Source: Gemella haemolysans | Lineage (GTDB): Bacteria; Bacillota; Bacilli; Staphylococcales; Gemellaceae | Direction: 5' to 3' | Assembly: GCF_901873445.1 (NCBI RefSeq) | Contig: NZ_CABFLN010000036.1 | Span: 1 to 13,941 of the forward strand | DNA length: 13,941 bases | Part shown: in pieces, positions 1 to 7,606 of the stretch | How positions within the stretch are numbered: the first letter of the stretch is position 1 | Layout: each line of letters begins with the position of its first letter | Translations under genes and position numbers: made by a program | The notes under the pieces: model-generated | The model's input: the letters and a program-made list of their open reading frames with translations, nothing else | What the model was told of the DNA's origin: nothing | Databases searched by the model: none

Positions 1-115
1 TATAAGTCTATATATCAATAAAAACAATGCATTCTTATTCAATATATTATTGTATCATTATTTAATAAACATTTCAAATAAATATAATCTCAAAAAGTAC
101 TATATATTGTTGAAA

Positions 116-967
116 TTATTTAGCTAGTAAATCATAAGCGGCAGTTAACGTATTTCTCATTAACATTGTGATTGTTAAAGGTCCTACTCCTCCTGGAACA
201 GGAGAAATATAAGCAACCTTATCAATAAATTCATCCAGATTTACATCTCCAACCAACTTACCATCTTTATAGTTATTTCCAACATCGATAATAGTACATG
301 TTGGTTTTACTTTTTCTTTTCCACTTAAGAAATGCGCAGCTCCAACACAGCTAACAATAATGTCAGCTTGTTCAATTAAAGATTCTAAATCTTTAGTTCT
401 AGAGTGAGCTGTTATTACAGTTGCATTATTTTGTAAAAGTAAAGTTGAAATTGGTTTACCAACAATATTACTTCTACCTATTACTAATGCAAGTTTACCA
501 GAGATTTCTTCTCCAGTAGATTTAATCATCTCTAGAATTCCAAGTGGAGTACATGGAATAAGTTTAGCTTCTCCAATCACTAACTTACCTACATTAATTG
601 GATGAAATCCATCAACATCTTTATCCGGACTTACAGCATTTAATACTTTTTCAGCATCAACGTGTTTTGGCAACGGTAACTGCACTAAAATCCCATGAAC
701 TTTTTCATCGTTATTTAATTTTTCAATTTCAGTTAATAAATCATCAGTAGAAATTTCCTCAGGTAATTCTATTTTTATTGAATTAATATTATTTTCAATA
801 CAAGCTTTATGTTTAGAATTAACATAACTTCTTGACGCTTTATTATCTCCGACTAACACAACCGCAAGAGTTGGTTCAATCCCTCTTTCTCTTAAAGCAG
901 TTGCTTCCTCTTTAATTTCTCCTCGCAATTTCTTAGCAAGTTCAGTCCCACTAATGATTTTTGTCAT
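116..967 (-). CDS. folD: Bifunctional FolD: methylenetetrahydrofolate dehydrogenase / methenyltetrahydrofolate cyclohydrolase
   Basis: Cytosolic enzyme interconverting 5,10-methylene-THF, 5,10-methenyl-THF and 10-formyl-THF with NADP, supplying one-carbon units for purines and formyl-Met. The 283-residue length is normal for FolD. The N-terminal catalytic part holds VGDNKASRSYVNSK (39-52) with the family Tyr48 and Lys52, HGILVQLPLP with Gln96, and DKDVDGFHP with Asp119. The Rossmann domain starts with GRSNIVGKP (164-172), and the end carries PVPGGVGPLT (256-265). These are the expected active-site residues, so it should be functional. The ATG at 965-967 is preceded by AAAAGGGGAAC, a good ribosome binding site lying inside the end of plsY. 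The gene overlaps plsY by 17 bp and is the last visible gene of the pheST-plsY-folD operon. No clear hairpin terminator is visible in the 115 bases downstream. Confidence 0.97.
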   Translation of the reverse strand: MTKIISGTELAKKLRGEIKEEATALRERGIEPTLAVVLVGDNKASRSYVNSKHKACIENNINSIKIELPEEISTDDLLTEIEKLNNDEKVHGILVQLPLPKHVDAEKVLNAVSPDKDVDGFHPINVGKLVIGEAKLIPCTPLGILEMIKSTGEEISGKLALVIGRSNIVGKPISTLLLQNNATVITAHSRTKDLESLIEQADIIVSCVGAAHFLSGKEKVKPTCTIIDVGNNYKDGKLVGDVNLDEFIDKVAYISPVPGGVGPLTITMLMRNTLTAAYDLLAK

Positions 968-1574
968 TCTTTGTTCCCCTTTTTATTTTTAATTTCGATT
1001 GATTTTCTGTTCCGTTTAATAATCTTTTTATATTCTTTTTATGCATATAAATTACAAATACACACATAACCATCATAACCCATTTATCAATACCAGCTTC
1101 AAAAAAGCCAAGATATCCGATAGCAGTTAAACTGATTAGAATACTTCCTAATGAAACATAACCAGTTAAAAATAGTGTTGAAAAGAATATAGCTAATAAT
1201 AATAAACTTAACATTGGATATAGGAAGATAAACACGCCTGATCCAGTCGCAACAGCTTTCCCACCTTTGAAGTTCGCAAAGATAGGAAACACATGCCCTA
1301 TCATTGCAAAAGCTCCAAATATTGATAAGTAATCAACTCTACCAAGCATCAAAGTTGGAAGAAATGTCGCTACTATCCCCTTAGAAACATCACAGATAAA
1401 AACCGTTACTCCAGCCTTTTTACCAAGGCATCTGAAAGTATTTGTTGTACCTAAGTTTCCACTTCCTAATGTTCTAATATCAGTATTATAAAATACTTTT
1501 CCTACGATTAATGCAAATGGTATAGAACCAATTACATATGCTAAAATACAAAATAATATTATTTGTGTAATCAT
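951..1574 (-). CDS. plsY: Acyl-phosphate:glycerol-3-phosphate acyltransferase PlsY
   Basis: Integral membrane enzyme that transfers an acyl chain from acyl-phosphate (made by PlsX) to glycerol-3-phosphate, giving lysophosphatidic acid, the first step of phospholipid synthesis in most Gram-positives. At 207 residues it has the usual length and several hydrophobic helices. The family motifs are visible: GSGNLGTTNTFR (37-48), the DVSKG segment (62-66), GHVFPIF (93-99) and FKGGKAVATGSG (102-113). The C-terminus is a short lysine-rich tail. The start ATG (1572-1574) lies 7 bp after the pheT stop, and its likely ribosome binding site (AGGTAGGTAG) overlaps the pheT 3' end, so translation is probably coupled. 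Its 3' end overlaps folD by 17 bp. No promoter or terminator separates it from pheT, placing it in the T-box-controlled operon. Confidence 0.96.
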   Translation of the reverse strand: MITQIILFCILAYVIGSIPFALIVGKVFYNTDIRTLGSGNLGTTNTFRCLGKKAGVTVFICDVSKGIVATFLPTLMLGRVDYLSIFGAFAMIGHVFPIFANFKGGKAVATGSGVFIFLYPMLSLLLLAIFFSTLFLTGYVSLGSILISLTAIGYLGFFEAGIDKWVMMVMCVFVIYMHKKNIKRLLNGTENQSKLKIKRGTKNDKNH

Positions 1575-1581
1575 AGACTAC

Positions 1582-3975
1582 CTACCTAATAATTGCTCCA
1601 TACGCTGTAAGTGCAGCTAGTACTTTTTCATGAACCGCTGTCACTTCTTCATCTGTTAAAGTTTTTTGTTTATCGCTATAAGTAATTGTTAGAGCTAATG
1701 ATTTCTTACCAGCTAATAATTCAACACCAGCATATAAATCAAATAATTCTACATTCGTAATCAATCTACTATTTACAGATTCAATTACATTATAAATATT
1801 TTGATATTCATCTTTAACGTCAACTAACATGGCTATATCACGAGTGATTTCAGGGTATTTTGTTACTTCCTCATATTTAGGTTTAACTTTACTTTCTGAA
1901 ATTACTTCATCTAAATTAATTTCAAATACATATGTAGTATTTAATCCAAGTTTATCAGCAACTTGCGGATGAACTTCTCCGATAAATCCAATACGTTTTT
2001 CCCCCAAGTAAACTTCTGCGAAACGACCTGGGTGCATACCTTCAAGTGTAGATTTTTTATAAGTAACTTTTTCTTCTAACCCTAAACGTTCAAATACTAC
2101 TTCTAAGTATCCTTTAGCCGCGAAGAAATCTAGAGTACTGCTTTCTTTAAGCCATTTAGTTGCTCTTTCTTCTCCAGTTAAAGCCGCACTTAAATATAAT
2201 GTTTCTTTCGGTTGAATATTATCATCCCCACTTCCGAAGAATACACGACCAATTTCTAATAATTTAAGATCTTTTTGTTTTCTAGCTACGTTGTATTGAA
2301 CAGTATTTAATAATCCCGGAACTAAACTTTGACGTAAAGTCGAGTGAGTCTCAGTCATAGGCATTAATAATCTTACTTTGTGGTGATTTTCTAAAGTATA
2401 CCCCGTTGCTTCTTCTTCAGATACCAATGAGTAATTAATTGTATCGTTGAATCCTAAGCTAGCATATACTGCGCGTAAATCACGAACCATTTTTTGTGAA
2501 TAAGTTAATCCACCTTTAGTAGTTTTAGAGAATTTTGGTAATGTTGAAGCTAAATTATCATATCCATAAATTCGAATAACTTCTTCTACTAAATCTTGTT
2601 TAATAGAAATATCAGGTCTTCTTGTCGGTACTTTAACAACTAAGTTTTCTCCTGTTACTTTTACTGAAAAACTTAAACCTTCAAGAATAGCCACAATTTC
2701 TTCAGTTGATAGAGTAATTCCAAGATAGTTGTTGATATAAGAAGTTGAAATTTCTACAACTTTTTCTTCTTCTTTATTTACTACTCCAACAGAACTTTCA
2801 ACTACAGCATTCGGACATAATTCTAAAATTAATTCTACTGCACGAGTAAGTGCTGCTTTTTGCATATTAGGATCAATTCCTTTTTCGAATCTTGCAGAAG
2901 AATCACTTCTTAATCCGTGCGCTGCAGAAGTACGACGTACTGATGTAGGATTAAAATACGCAGATTCTAAAATAATGTTTTTAGTTTTTTCACTTACTTC
3001 TGTATTTTTACCACCCATTACTCCACCAAGAGCAATCGCATGAGAACCATCAGTAATTACTAAGTCAGTTGTTTGTAATTTTCTCTCTTCTCCATCAAGA
3101 GTTTCAAGAACTTCACCTTCTTTAGCATCACGAACTACGATTTTATCTCCTACTAGGTCTTTGTCAAAAGCATGCATTGGTTGACCAAACTCTAATAGTA
3201 CGTAGTTTGTAATATCTACGATATTATTGATTGGACGAATACCAGAATTCATAAGTCTTGTTTGTAACCATAATGGAGAATCTTTAACTTCTACATTTTT
3301 AACAACTTGACCCACATAGTTTTTACAAGAATCACTTTCAATAGCAACTTGTAATGAAGTTGCTTCATAGTTTTCTTCTTTTTCAACATCTTTAAAATCA
3401 ACTTTATTATTATATAAAGCACCTAATTCATAAGTAAGACCACGCATACTAAGTGCATCAGCTCTGTTTGGAGTAATTGAAAGATCTAAGATGTAATCAT
3501 TTAATCCTAACAATTCAACAACATCAGAACCAAGCTCTTGTTCAGTTTCAAAAACGTAGATACCTTCTTGATAATTTTTAGGTACTACACTCTTACTTAA
3601 TCCTAATTCACCTAATGAACAAATCATACCTTGTGATTCTACACCACGAAGTTTAGCTTTTTTAATTTTAATTCCTGGTAATTTCGCTCCAACTTTAGCA
3701 ACAATTACATATTGTCCAGCATCAACATTTGGTGCACCACAAACAATTTGTAAGTTTTCTTCTTCACCAACGTTTACTTGACATACATTTAATTTTTCAG
3801 CATCAGGGTGTTTTTCTTTAGATGCAACATAACCAACCACTACGCCAGAAATTTCTTCTGCTAAATACTCAACACCTTCTACTTCAATACCACCACGAGT
3901 GATTTTTTCAGCTAATTCATTAGCATTATCTTCAACATTTGTATATTGTTTTAACCAATTATAACTTACTAACAT
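1582..3975 (-). CDS. pheT: Phenylalanine--tRNA ligase beta subunit
   Basis: Beta chain of the cytosolic alpha2-beta2 phenylalanyl-tRNA synthetase, which binds tRNA-Phe and edits mischarged Tyr-tRNA. At 797 residues it is full length. Visible regions in order are an N-terminal tRNA-binding OB-fold (about 39-150), the segment SITPNRADALS near residue 167 that leads into the B3/B4 editing domain (about 210-390), B5 (about 400-475), the degenerate synthetase core, and a C-terminal anticodon-binding FDX-ACB domain that begins near the KYPEITRDIAMLV segment (about 705 to the end). Domain boundaries are approximate. The ATG at 3973-3975 has a perfect AGGAGG ribosome binding site and starts 12 bp after pheS ends. 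Two six-T homopolymer runs (near 1662 and 2053) are read through in frame, which is relevant to the frameshifts at 5450-6667. Confidence 0.98.
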   Translation of the reverse strand: MLVSYNWLKQYTNVEDNANELAEKITRGGIEVEGVEYLAEEISGVVVGYVASKEKHPDAEKLNVCQVNVGEEENLQIVCGAPNVDAGQYVIVAKVGAKLPGIKIKKAKLRGVESQGMICSLGELGLSKSVVPKNYQEGIYVFETEQELGSDVVELLGLNDYILDLSITPNRADALSMRGLTYELGALYNNKVDFKDVEKEENYEATSLQVAIESDSCKNYVGQVVKNVEVKDSPLWLQTRLMNSGIRPINNIVDITNYVLLEFGQPMHAFDKDLVGDKIVVRDAKEGEVLETLDGEERKLQTTDLVITDGSHAIALGGVMGGKNTEVSEKTKNIILESAYFNPTSVRRTSAAHGLRSDSSARFEKGIDPNMQKAALTRAVELILELCPNAVVESSVGVVNKEEEKVVEISTSYINNYLGITLSTEEIVAILEGLSFSVKVTGENLVVKVPTRRPDISIKQDLVEEVIRIYGYDNLASTLPKFSKTTKGGLTYSQKMVRDLRAVYASLGFNDTINYSLVSEEEATGYTLENHHKVRLLMPMTETHSTLRQSLVPGLLNTVQYNVARKQKDLKLLEIGRVFFGSGDDNIQPKETLYLSAALTGEERATKWLKESSTLDFFAAKGYLEVVFERLGLEEKVTYKKSTLEGMHPGRFAEVYLGEKRIGFIGEVHPQVADKLGLNTTYVFEINLDEVISESKVKPKYEEVTKYPEITRDIAMLVDVKDEYQNIYNVIESVNSRLITNVELFDLYAGVELLAGKKSLALTITYSDKQKTLTDEEVTAVHEKVLAALTAYGAIIR

Positions 3976-3987
3976 TACTACCTCCTA

Positions 3988-5010
3988 TTAATCGTTTCTA
4001 TCACTATTGAATTGTTGTAAGAATCTTACGTCATTTGTGTAGAAACTTCTAATATCGCTAATACCATATTTTAACATCGCAACACGTTCCGGTCCCATAC
4101 CAAAAGCAAATCCAGTATATACTTCAGGATCAAAACCAGCCATTTTAAGAACATTAGGGTGAACCATACCTGCTCCTAAAATTTCTAACCATTTAATGTT
4201 TTCTTCATCATCCTCATTACCCCAAGATACATCAACCTCTACAGATGGTTCAGTAAATGGGAAGAAACTTGGACGTAGACGGATTTTTTTGTTTTCCCCG
4301 AATACAGCTTTAATAAAGTGTTCTAAAGTTCCTTTTAAATCACTAAATGTAATATTTTTATCAACTACTAATCCTTCAATTTGTGTAAATTGGTGAGAGT
4401 GAGTAGCATCATCATTGTCACGACGGAATACTTTACCAGGGCAAATAATCTTGATTGGTCCTTCACCATTAGCTTTTAACATTTCACGAGCTTGAACAGG
4501 TGAAGTTTGTGTTCTCATTAACAGCTCATTTGTAATATAGAATGAATCTTGCATATCACGAGCTGGGTGATCTTTTGGTAAGTTTAACATTTCAAAGTTA
4601 AACTTGTCAGTTTCAACCTCTGGTCCTTCTGCAACAGAATATCCCATTGAAATAAAGATCTCTTCAATTTCTTCAATAATTTTGTTTAACGGATTTAACC
4701 CACCTAGTTGTACTTTTTTACTAGGAAGAGTCACATCAATTTCTTCGCTAGCTAATTTCAACTCTAATGCTACTTTAGCTAGTTCAGCTTTTTTTGCTTC
4801 TAAGCTATCATTAATGAACGTTTTCACTTCATTAACAAGTTTCCCAAAAGTTGGTCTTTCTTCTGGTGATAAATCACGCGCCCCTTTCATAACTTCTGTT
4901 AATTCACCTTTTTTCCCTAAAAATTTTACTCTTAGGTCATAAAGTTCTTTTTCATCTTTAATTGTTTTAACTAATTCTAAATATTCTTTTCTTATATTCT
5001 CTAAAGTCAT
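3988..5010 (-). CDS. pheS: Phenylalanine--tRNA ligase alpha subunit
   Basis: Catalytic alpha chain of phenylalanyl-tRNA synthetase, a class II enzyme that activates phenylalanine with ATP and charges tRNA-Phe. The 340-residue protein begins with a charged helical region (about 1-85), as in the family, that contacts the tRNA. The class II core follows. Motif 2 appears as [16 protein letters not shown], and motif 3 as [18 protein letters not shown] (300-317), with the FAFG residues of the Phe pocket. The ATG at 5008-5010 follows AAGGAGGAACTT, a strong ribosome binding site. It is the first gene after the T-box leader and the first of four in the operon. Two seven-base T runs (near 4284 and 4789) are intact, which argues against systematic homopolymer undercalling. 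Confidence 0.98.
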   Translation of the reverse strand: MTLENIRKEYLELVKTIKDEKELYDLRVKFLGKKGELTEVMKGARDLSPEERPTFGKLVNEVKTFINDSLEAKKAELAKVALELKLASEEIDVTLPSKKVQLGGLNPLNKIIEEIEEIFISMGYSVAEGPEVETDKFNFEMLNLPKDHPARDMQDSFYITNELLMRTQTSPVQAREMLKANGEGPIKIICPGKVFRRDNDDATHSHQFTQIEGLVVDKNITFSDLKGTLEHFIKAVFGENKKIRLRPSFFPFTEPSVEVDVSWGNEDDEENIKWLEILGAGMVHPNVLKMAGFDPEVYTGFAFGMGPERVAMLKYGISDIRSFYTNDVRFLQQFNSDRND

Positions 5011-5070
5011 AAGTTCCTCCTTAAAAATTTAATATAAATACATTGGTATAAGTTCTATTAATTATCCAAA

Positions 5071-5102
5071 ATAAAAAGCCCCTCAAGACTAAGTCTCAAG
5101 GG
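5071..5102 (-). terminator. Conditional terminator of the T-box riboswitch
   Basis: On the minus strand CCCTTGAGAC (5093-5102) pairs with GTCTTGAGGG (5080-5089) around a TTA loop. This gives 10 bp with two G-U pairs, followed by GCTTTTTATTTT. The first CCC is shared with the antiterminator, so the two structures exclude each other. Confidence 0.93.
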
Positions 5103-5315
5103 ACGAATATATCGTGGTACCACCCGCATTTTAAAGCAATTTGCTTCCTTAATATGGTTTTTAACGGGGACCAACCGATTGTACTCATAGTCTACTTATA
5201 CAATTACTCATAAGCTGAAAATATATTCTCAGTTAGTACAACTCTTTCAGTCACGTAGTTGCTCCCTGTTAAAAACTTCTAATATACCGTCTTAATCATT
5301 GCTTTTAAATTATAT
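5071..5315 (-). ncRNA. T-box riboswitch (tRNA-Phe responsive) leader of pheST
   Basis: The leader carries the T-box core GGGTGGTACCACG (5113-5125), whose UGGU bulge suits a tRNA with A73, as tRNA-Phe has. The antiterminator can form from GGG/CCC and ACGA/UCGU around a UAUAU loop. The competing terminator (5071-5102) reuses the same CCC. In Stem I the basal helix pairs 5298-5301 with 5201-5204 and 5291-5294 with 5211-5214. The helix above the specifier loop pairs 5281-5286 with 5222-5227. Between these lies UUUUCAG, so the specifier codon is UUC (5217-5219), i.e. Phe, followed by the usual A. Uncharged tRNA-Phe would stabilise the antiterminator and allow transcription of pheS-pheT-plsY-folD. 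The pairings were worked out by eye; the 5' end is inferred from the promoter. Confidence 0.96.
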
Positions 5316-5322
5316 AGTTAAA

Positions 5323-5351
5323 ATAATAATATAAAAATACCACGATGTCAA
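5323..5351 (-). promoter_or_regulatory. Sigma-A-type promoter of the T-box/pheST-plsY-folD operon
   Basis: Perfect -35 TTGACA (5346-5351), a 17-nt spacer and -10 TATTAT (5323-5328). Transcription would start near 5316, just ahead of T-box Stem I, which supports the assignment. Confidence 0.85.
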
Positions 5352-5449
5352 CTAATACGGCAAAAATAAGGCATGATAACTGATGAACTCAATATATGTT
5401 ATTTTAAGTTCTAATTTAGCAGTTCCATCAAAAATGTTAGATTATAACG

Positions 5450-6033
5450 CTAATTAATTCCAGCCATTATCTCATCTATCAATTCTGTAATTCCTTCAGC
5501 TACATAAACTATTTCATCAGGATCATGAATATAAAAAATAATCTGACCTTCTCTCCCAGCATTATTTGGATCGAAATCAAACATTAGAAAGCAACTATCA
5601 CCATACTCAGCAAAAGGAATCCACCTTTTATTAAAAAGATATGGTTTTACTCTACTATCCCTCATTTTGTCTATCTCATCACTTGAGAAATATTCAGTAA
5701 ATTCTGTTAATAAGGCATCTTTATTTTGAAAATATTCCTTTGTATTTTCTATAGCTTGCAGACTCATTAAACAAAATGGCATTTCTCTTTCATCTATAAT
5801 ACAAGGAAAAATACTCAAGTATTTACTCCCATTTTTATATTTGTAAATTTCTTTTACATCATTAGGCAAGGTTATACCTATTTTTTCTCGAAAGATACAA
5901 TCTCTATCTCTGAAGCTCCTGAAATTTCGTGATAATCGTCAAGATATTCTTCTACGGGATTTTCCAAATCCCATTCTTCAAAATTTTCACATATATATTT
6001 TTCAATTTGTTTGATTTTATCTATTATTTTCAT
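5450..6033 (-). pseudogene. SUKH/SMI1-KNR4 family gene, frameshifted (probable immunity protein)
   Basis: The N-terminal reading frame starts at ATG 6031-6033 (ribosome binding site GGAG, 7-nt spacer), encodes about 51 residues ending ASEIEIVSFEKK, and stops at TAG 5878-5880. Shifting -1 at the A6 run (plus strand T6, 5881-5886) continues as KIGITLPNDVKEIYKYKNG, a typical SUKH N-terminal motif split across the break, then runs to TAG 5450-5452. The later part has W-I-P-F-A and FDFDPNNAGREGQII, also typical of SMI1/KNR4 proteins. The repaired protein would be about 194 residues. The downstream ATG at 5867-5869 has no ribosome binding site and lies inside the motif, so it is not a separate gene. 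SUKH proteins commonly act as immunity proteins against nuclease-type bacterial toxins; that role here is inferred. Real decay, a phase-variable run and a sequencing error all remain possible. Confidence 0.82.
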
Positions 6034-6089
6034 ATTTTCTCTCCAAACATTAAATTTAAAAATGCCAAACCTATTCATATAGTATTAGT

Positions 6090-6109
6090 AACTACATTCC
6101 TATGTAGTT
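6090..6109. other. Perfect inverted repeat between the two SUKH genes
   Basis: AACTACA (6090-6096) and TGTAGTT (6103-6109) form a 7-bp stem with a 6-nt loop, just after the stop of the upstream SUKH gene. On the minus strand no U-tract follows, so it is not a standard terminator for this operon. It could be an RNA processing or stability hairpin. On the plus strand a short TTTT follows, but no plus-strand gene lies there. Confidence 0.45.
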
Positions 6110-6116
6110 TTATTCA

Positions 6117-6667
6117 CTAATTTTTTCTATTTTCGAGCGTCTCTATCATTTGCGTTTTACGTTCTTCCAACTCTTTAATTTTCTTAAGCAAGAAATCAGA
6201 AAAGTTTACTTCATCTTCCTCAAAAGCAACTTTAGAATACCAATCAAGTGCGACAATTCTATTATTTTTATCAAAGCAAAATATTGTATTTCCATCACCG
6301 ATTATTGAAAAAATGGAATATAGTCTTCTAAACCTTCTTCATGTAATTCTTTTGTTTTTACACGAATATCTAGATAATCTGGTATTCCTTTTGCAATACC
6401 ATATACTATAATTCCTCGACAAAATGTCCAAAATGGTGCTACATCATATACCTTAGCTCTTGGCCATAATTCTTCTCTAACTTCCATATAAAGTCCTCCC
6501 AAAGGAGACATAGTAAACTCTTTAAAATCATCTGGAAGACTTACATCATACTGCTTCTCAAAATTTAATATATCCTTTTCTGATGGTTCGTTTCCCATAC
6601 AAGCAAAAATCTTATATACCTTAGAATCATAGTTATGAAAATAATCATAGACTTCTTCTATCGACAT
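6117..6667 (-). pseudogene. Second SUKH/SMI1-KNR4 family gene, frameshifted (probable immunity protein)
   Basis: The frame opened by ATG 6665-6667 (ribosome binding site AAGGAG) encodes PSEKDILNFEKQYDVSLPDDF, the SUKH N-terminal signature, and a W/F-rich middle, then stops at TAA 6302-6304 just after DYIPFF. A -1 shift at the T6 run (plus strand A6, 6308-6313) continues as SIIGDGNTIFCFDKNNRI, the glycine-rich C-terminal SUKH strand, and ends in a charged helical tail at TAG 6117-6119. The repaired protein has about 183 residues, normal for the family. The upstream DUF4241 gene ends 11 bp before this start and the ribosome binding site overlaps its stop, so the two are co-transcribed. The immunity role is inferred from the family. 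As with the neighbouring gene, the break may be true decay, a contingency run or a base-calling error. Confidence 0.83.
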
Positions 6668-6678
6668 AAATAATCTCC

Positions 6679-7401
6679 TTATCCTAGATAAATATACTCT
6701 ATAACAATGTCACAAAGATTTTTATTCTTATCATATCCAAAATACACAGGATATATTCCATCTCCAAAACCTGTTTGAATCATCGGAATGTTCAAATCAG
6801 TATTAGGAATTCTGAAATTAATCCAATCTCCTCCTTCACGTTGATAAAGTGGATTTTCTACTGCATTTTTTTTAAAAATCTTAGCAAAAAAATCATCATA
6901 AATATTTTTACCAGGATTTTCTTCATACCAACTATCTTCAAAATCACAATATGCATTTTTAGTTTCAACATCTACTATTGTCGCAAGCCCTGCATCTACA
7001 AAAAATCCAAAAATACTCCCTTCTTCAAGAGAATCTAGATTTTCATCTCCCTTTAATGCTTCGTAGTAAATAACAGGTTCTTCTTCTGTAAATTTAACTC
7101 TACTCATCACATATCTGTAATGGTCTTCCTCTATTTTTGCTACTAGCGTTTTTATTCTAAATTTTCCTACAGGCACAGACTGTAAATAAGGTTTTTCATC
7201 TCTATGAAGCCATACTAACGGGTCTCTAACCAAAATTTCTCCAGTTGGGAAATTCACTTCCCCCATATCTAAAACAAAAACTTCCTTACCTTGTATTTCT
7301 TTCATTTCAAAACAATGTGCATAATTTACAGATGATATAAGTAAATTTTTAACTTCTTCATATTCTTTTAGCCATTTTTCTGATGTATGTATCTTTTCCA
7401 T
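6679..7401 (-). CDS. DUF4241-family protein (possible immunity protein)
   Basis: A 240-residue soluble protein without signal peptide or membrane helix. Family-like features are GEILVRDPLVW (54-64) followed by a PVGKFRIK segment, and near the end TGFGDGIYPVYFGYD, the conserved glycine-rich/YPV-Y-GYD motif of DUF4241 proteins. The biochemical function of the family is not known to me. Members often lie in bacterial immunity-type clusters beside SUKH genes, as here, so an antitoxin-like role is inference from context. The ATG at 7399-7401 follows AAGGAGACTTTT, a good ribosome binding site. It is the first gene of a three-gene unit and the only one with an intact frame. It even contains an eight-T run (near 6866-6873) without a break. 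Confidence 0.8.
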   Translation of the reverse strand: MEKIHTSEKWLKEYEEVKNLLISSVNYAHCFEMKEIQGKEVFVLDMGEVNFPTGEILVRDPLVWLHRDEKPYLQSVPVGKFRIKTLVAKIEEDHYRYVMSRVKFTEEEPVIYYEALKGDENLDSLEEGSIFGFFVDAGLATIVDVETKNAYCDFEDSWYEENPGKNIYDDFFAKIFKKNAVENPLYQREGGDWINFRIPNTDLNIPMIQTGFGDGIYPVYFGYDKNKNLCDIVIEYIYLG

Positions 7402-7484
7402 AAAAGTCTCCTTGAATATATTTTTATATTATTGTTAAAATCTTAAACTTAACTCTATACTAATTTTTATCGAATACACTAATT

Positions 7485-7490
7485 ATTATA
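7485..7490 (-). promoter_or_regulatory. Candidate -10 element of the DUF4241-SUKH operon
   Basis: A consensus TATAAT lies about 84 bp upstream of the DUF4241 start. No convincing -35 is found at the usual spacing, so activity may be weak or depend on an activator. The rest of 7402-7549 is AT-rich with no other structure seen. Confidence 0.4.
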
Positions 7491-7549
7491 CACCAAATTA
7501 ATCTTAATTATTTAAAGTAAACTAATATGTTTTTCCCTTTTATAATTAA

Positions 7550-7590
7550 TATAAAAATCACCCTTTCCCCTTTTCGAAGAAAGAATGATT
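7550..7590 (-). terminator. Rho-independent terminator after ptsI
   Basis: On the minus strand AATCATTCTTTC (7579-7590) pairs with GAAAGGGTGATT (7556-7567). This gives 12 bp with two G-U pairs and an 11-nt loop, followed by TTTTATATT. It lies 17 bp after the ptsI stop. Confidence 0.85.
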
Positions 7591-7606
7591 TTATTTATAT
7601 ATTTCT

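Noticed and set aside
1..115. Search for a terminator or gene after folD
   Set aside because: Only AT-rich sequence with small chance palindromes; no stem followed by a T-run on the minus strand and no coding frame.
4196..4942. Two open frames on the plus strand opposite pheS (66 and 112 codons)
   Set aside because: They are antisense shadows of pheS, with serine/phenylalanine-rich composition typical of reversed coding sequence and no ribosome binding sites.
5450..5869. The downstream SUKH part as an independent gene starting at 5869
   Set aside because: The ATG lies within the conserved LPND motif, lacks a ribosome binding site, and the missing N-terminal part is found immediately upstream in another frame.
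5929..7038. Plus-strand open frames opposite the SUKH and DUF4241 genes
   Set aside because: Very rich in Ile/Phe/Lys, as expected from AT-rich antisense sequence, with no ribosome binding sites or recognisable motifs. The minus-strand frames carry the family signatures.
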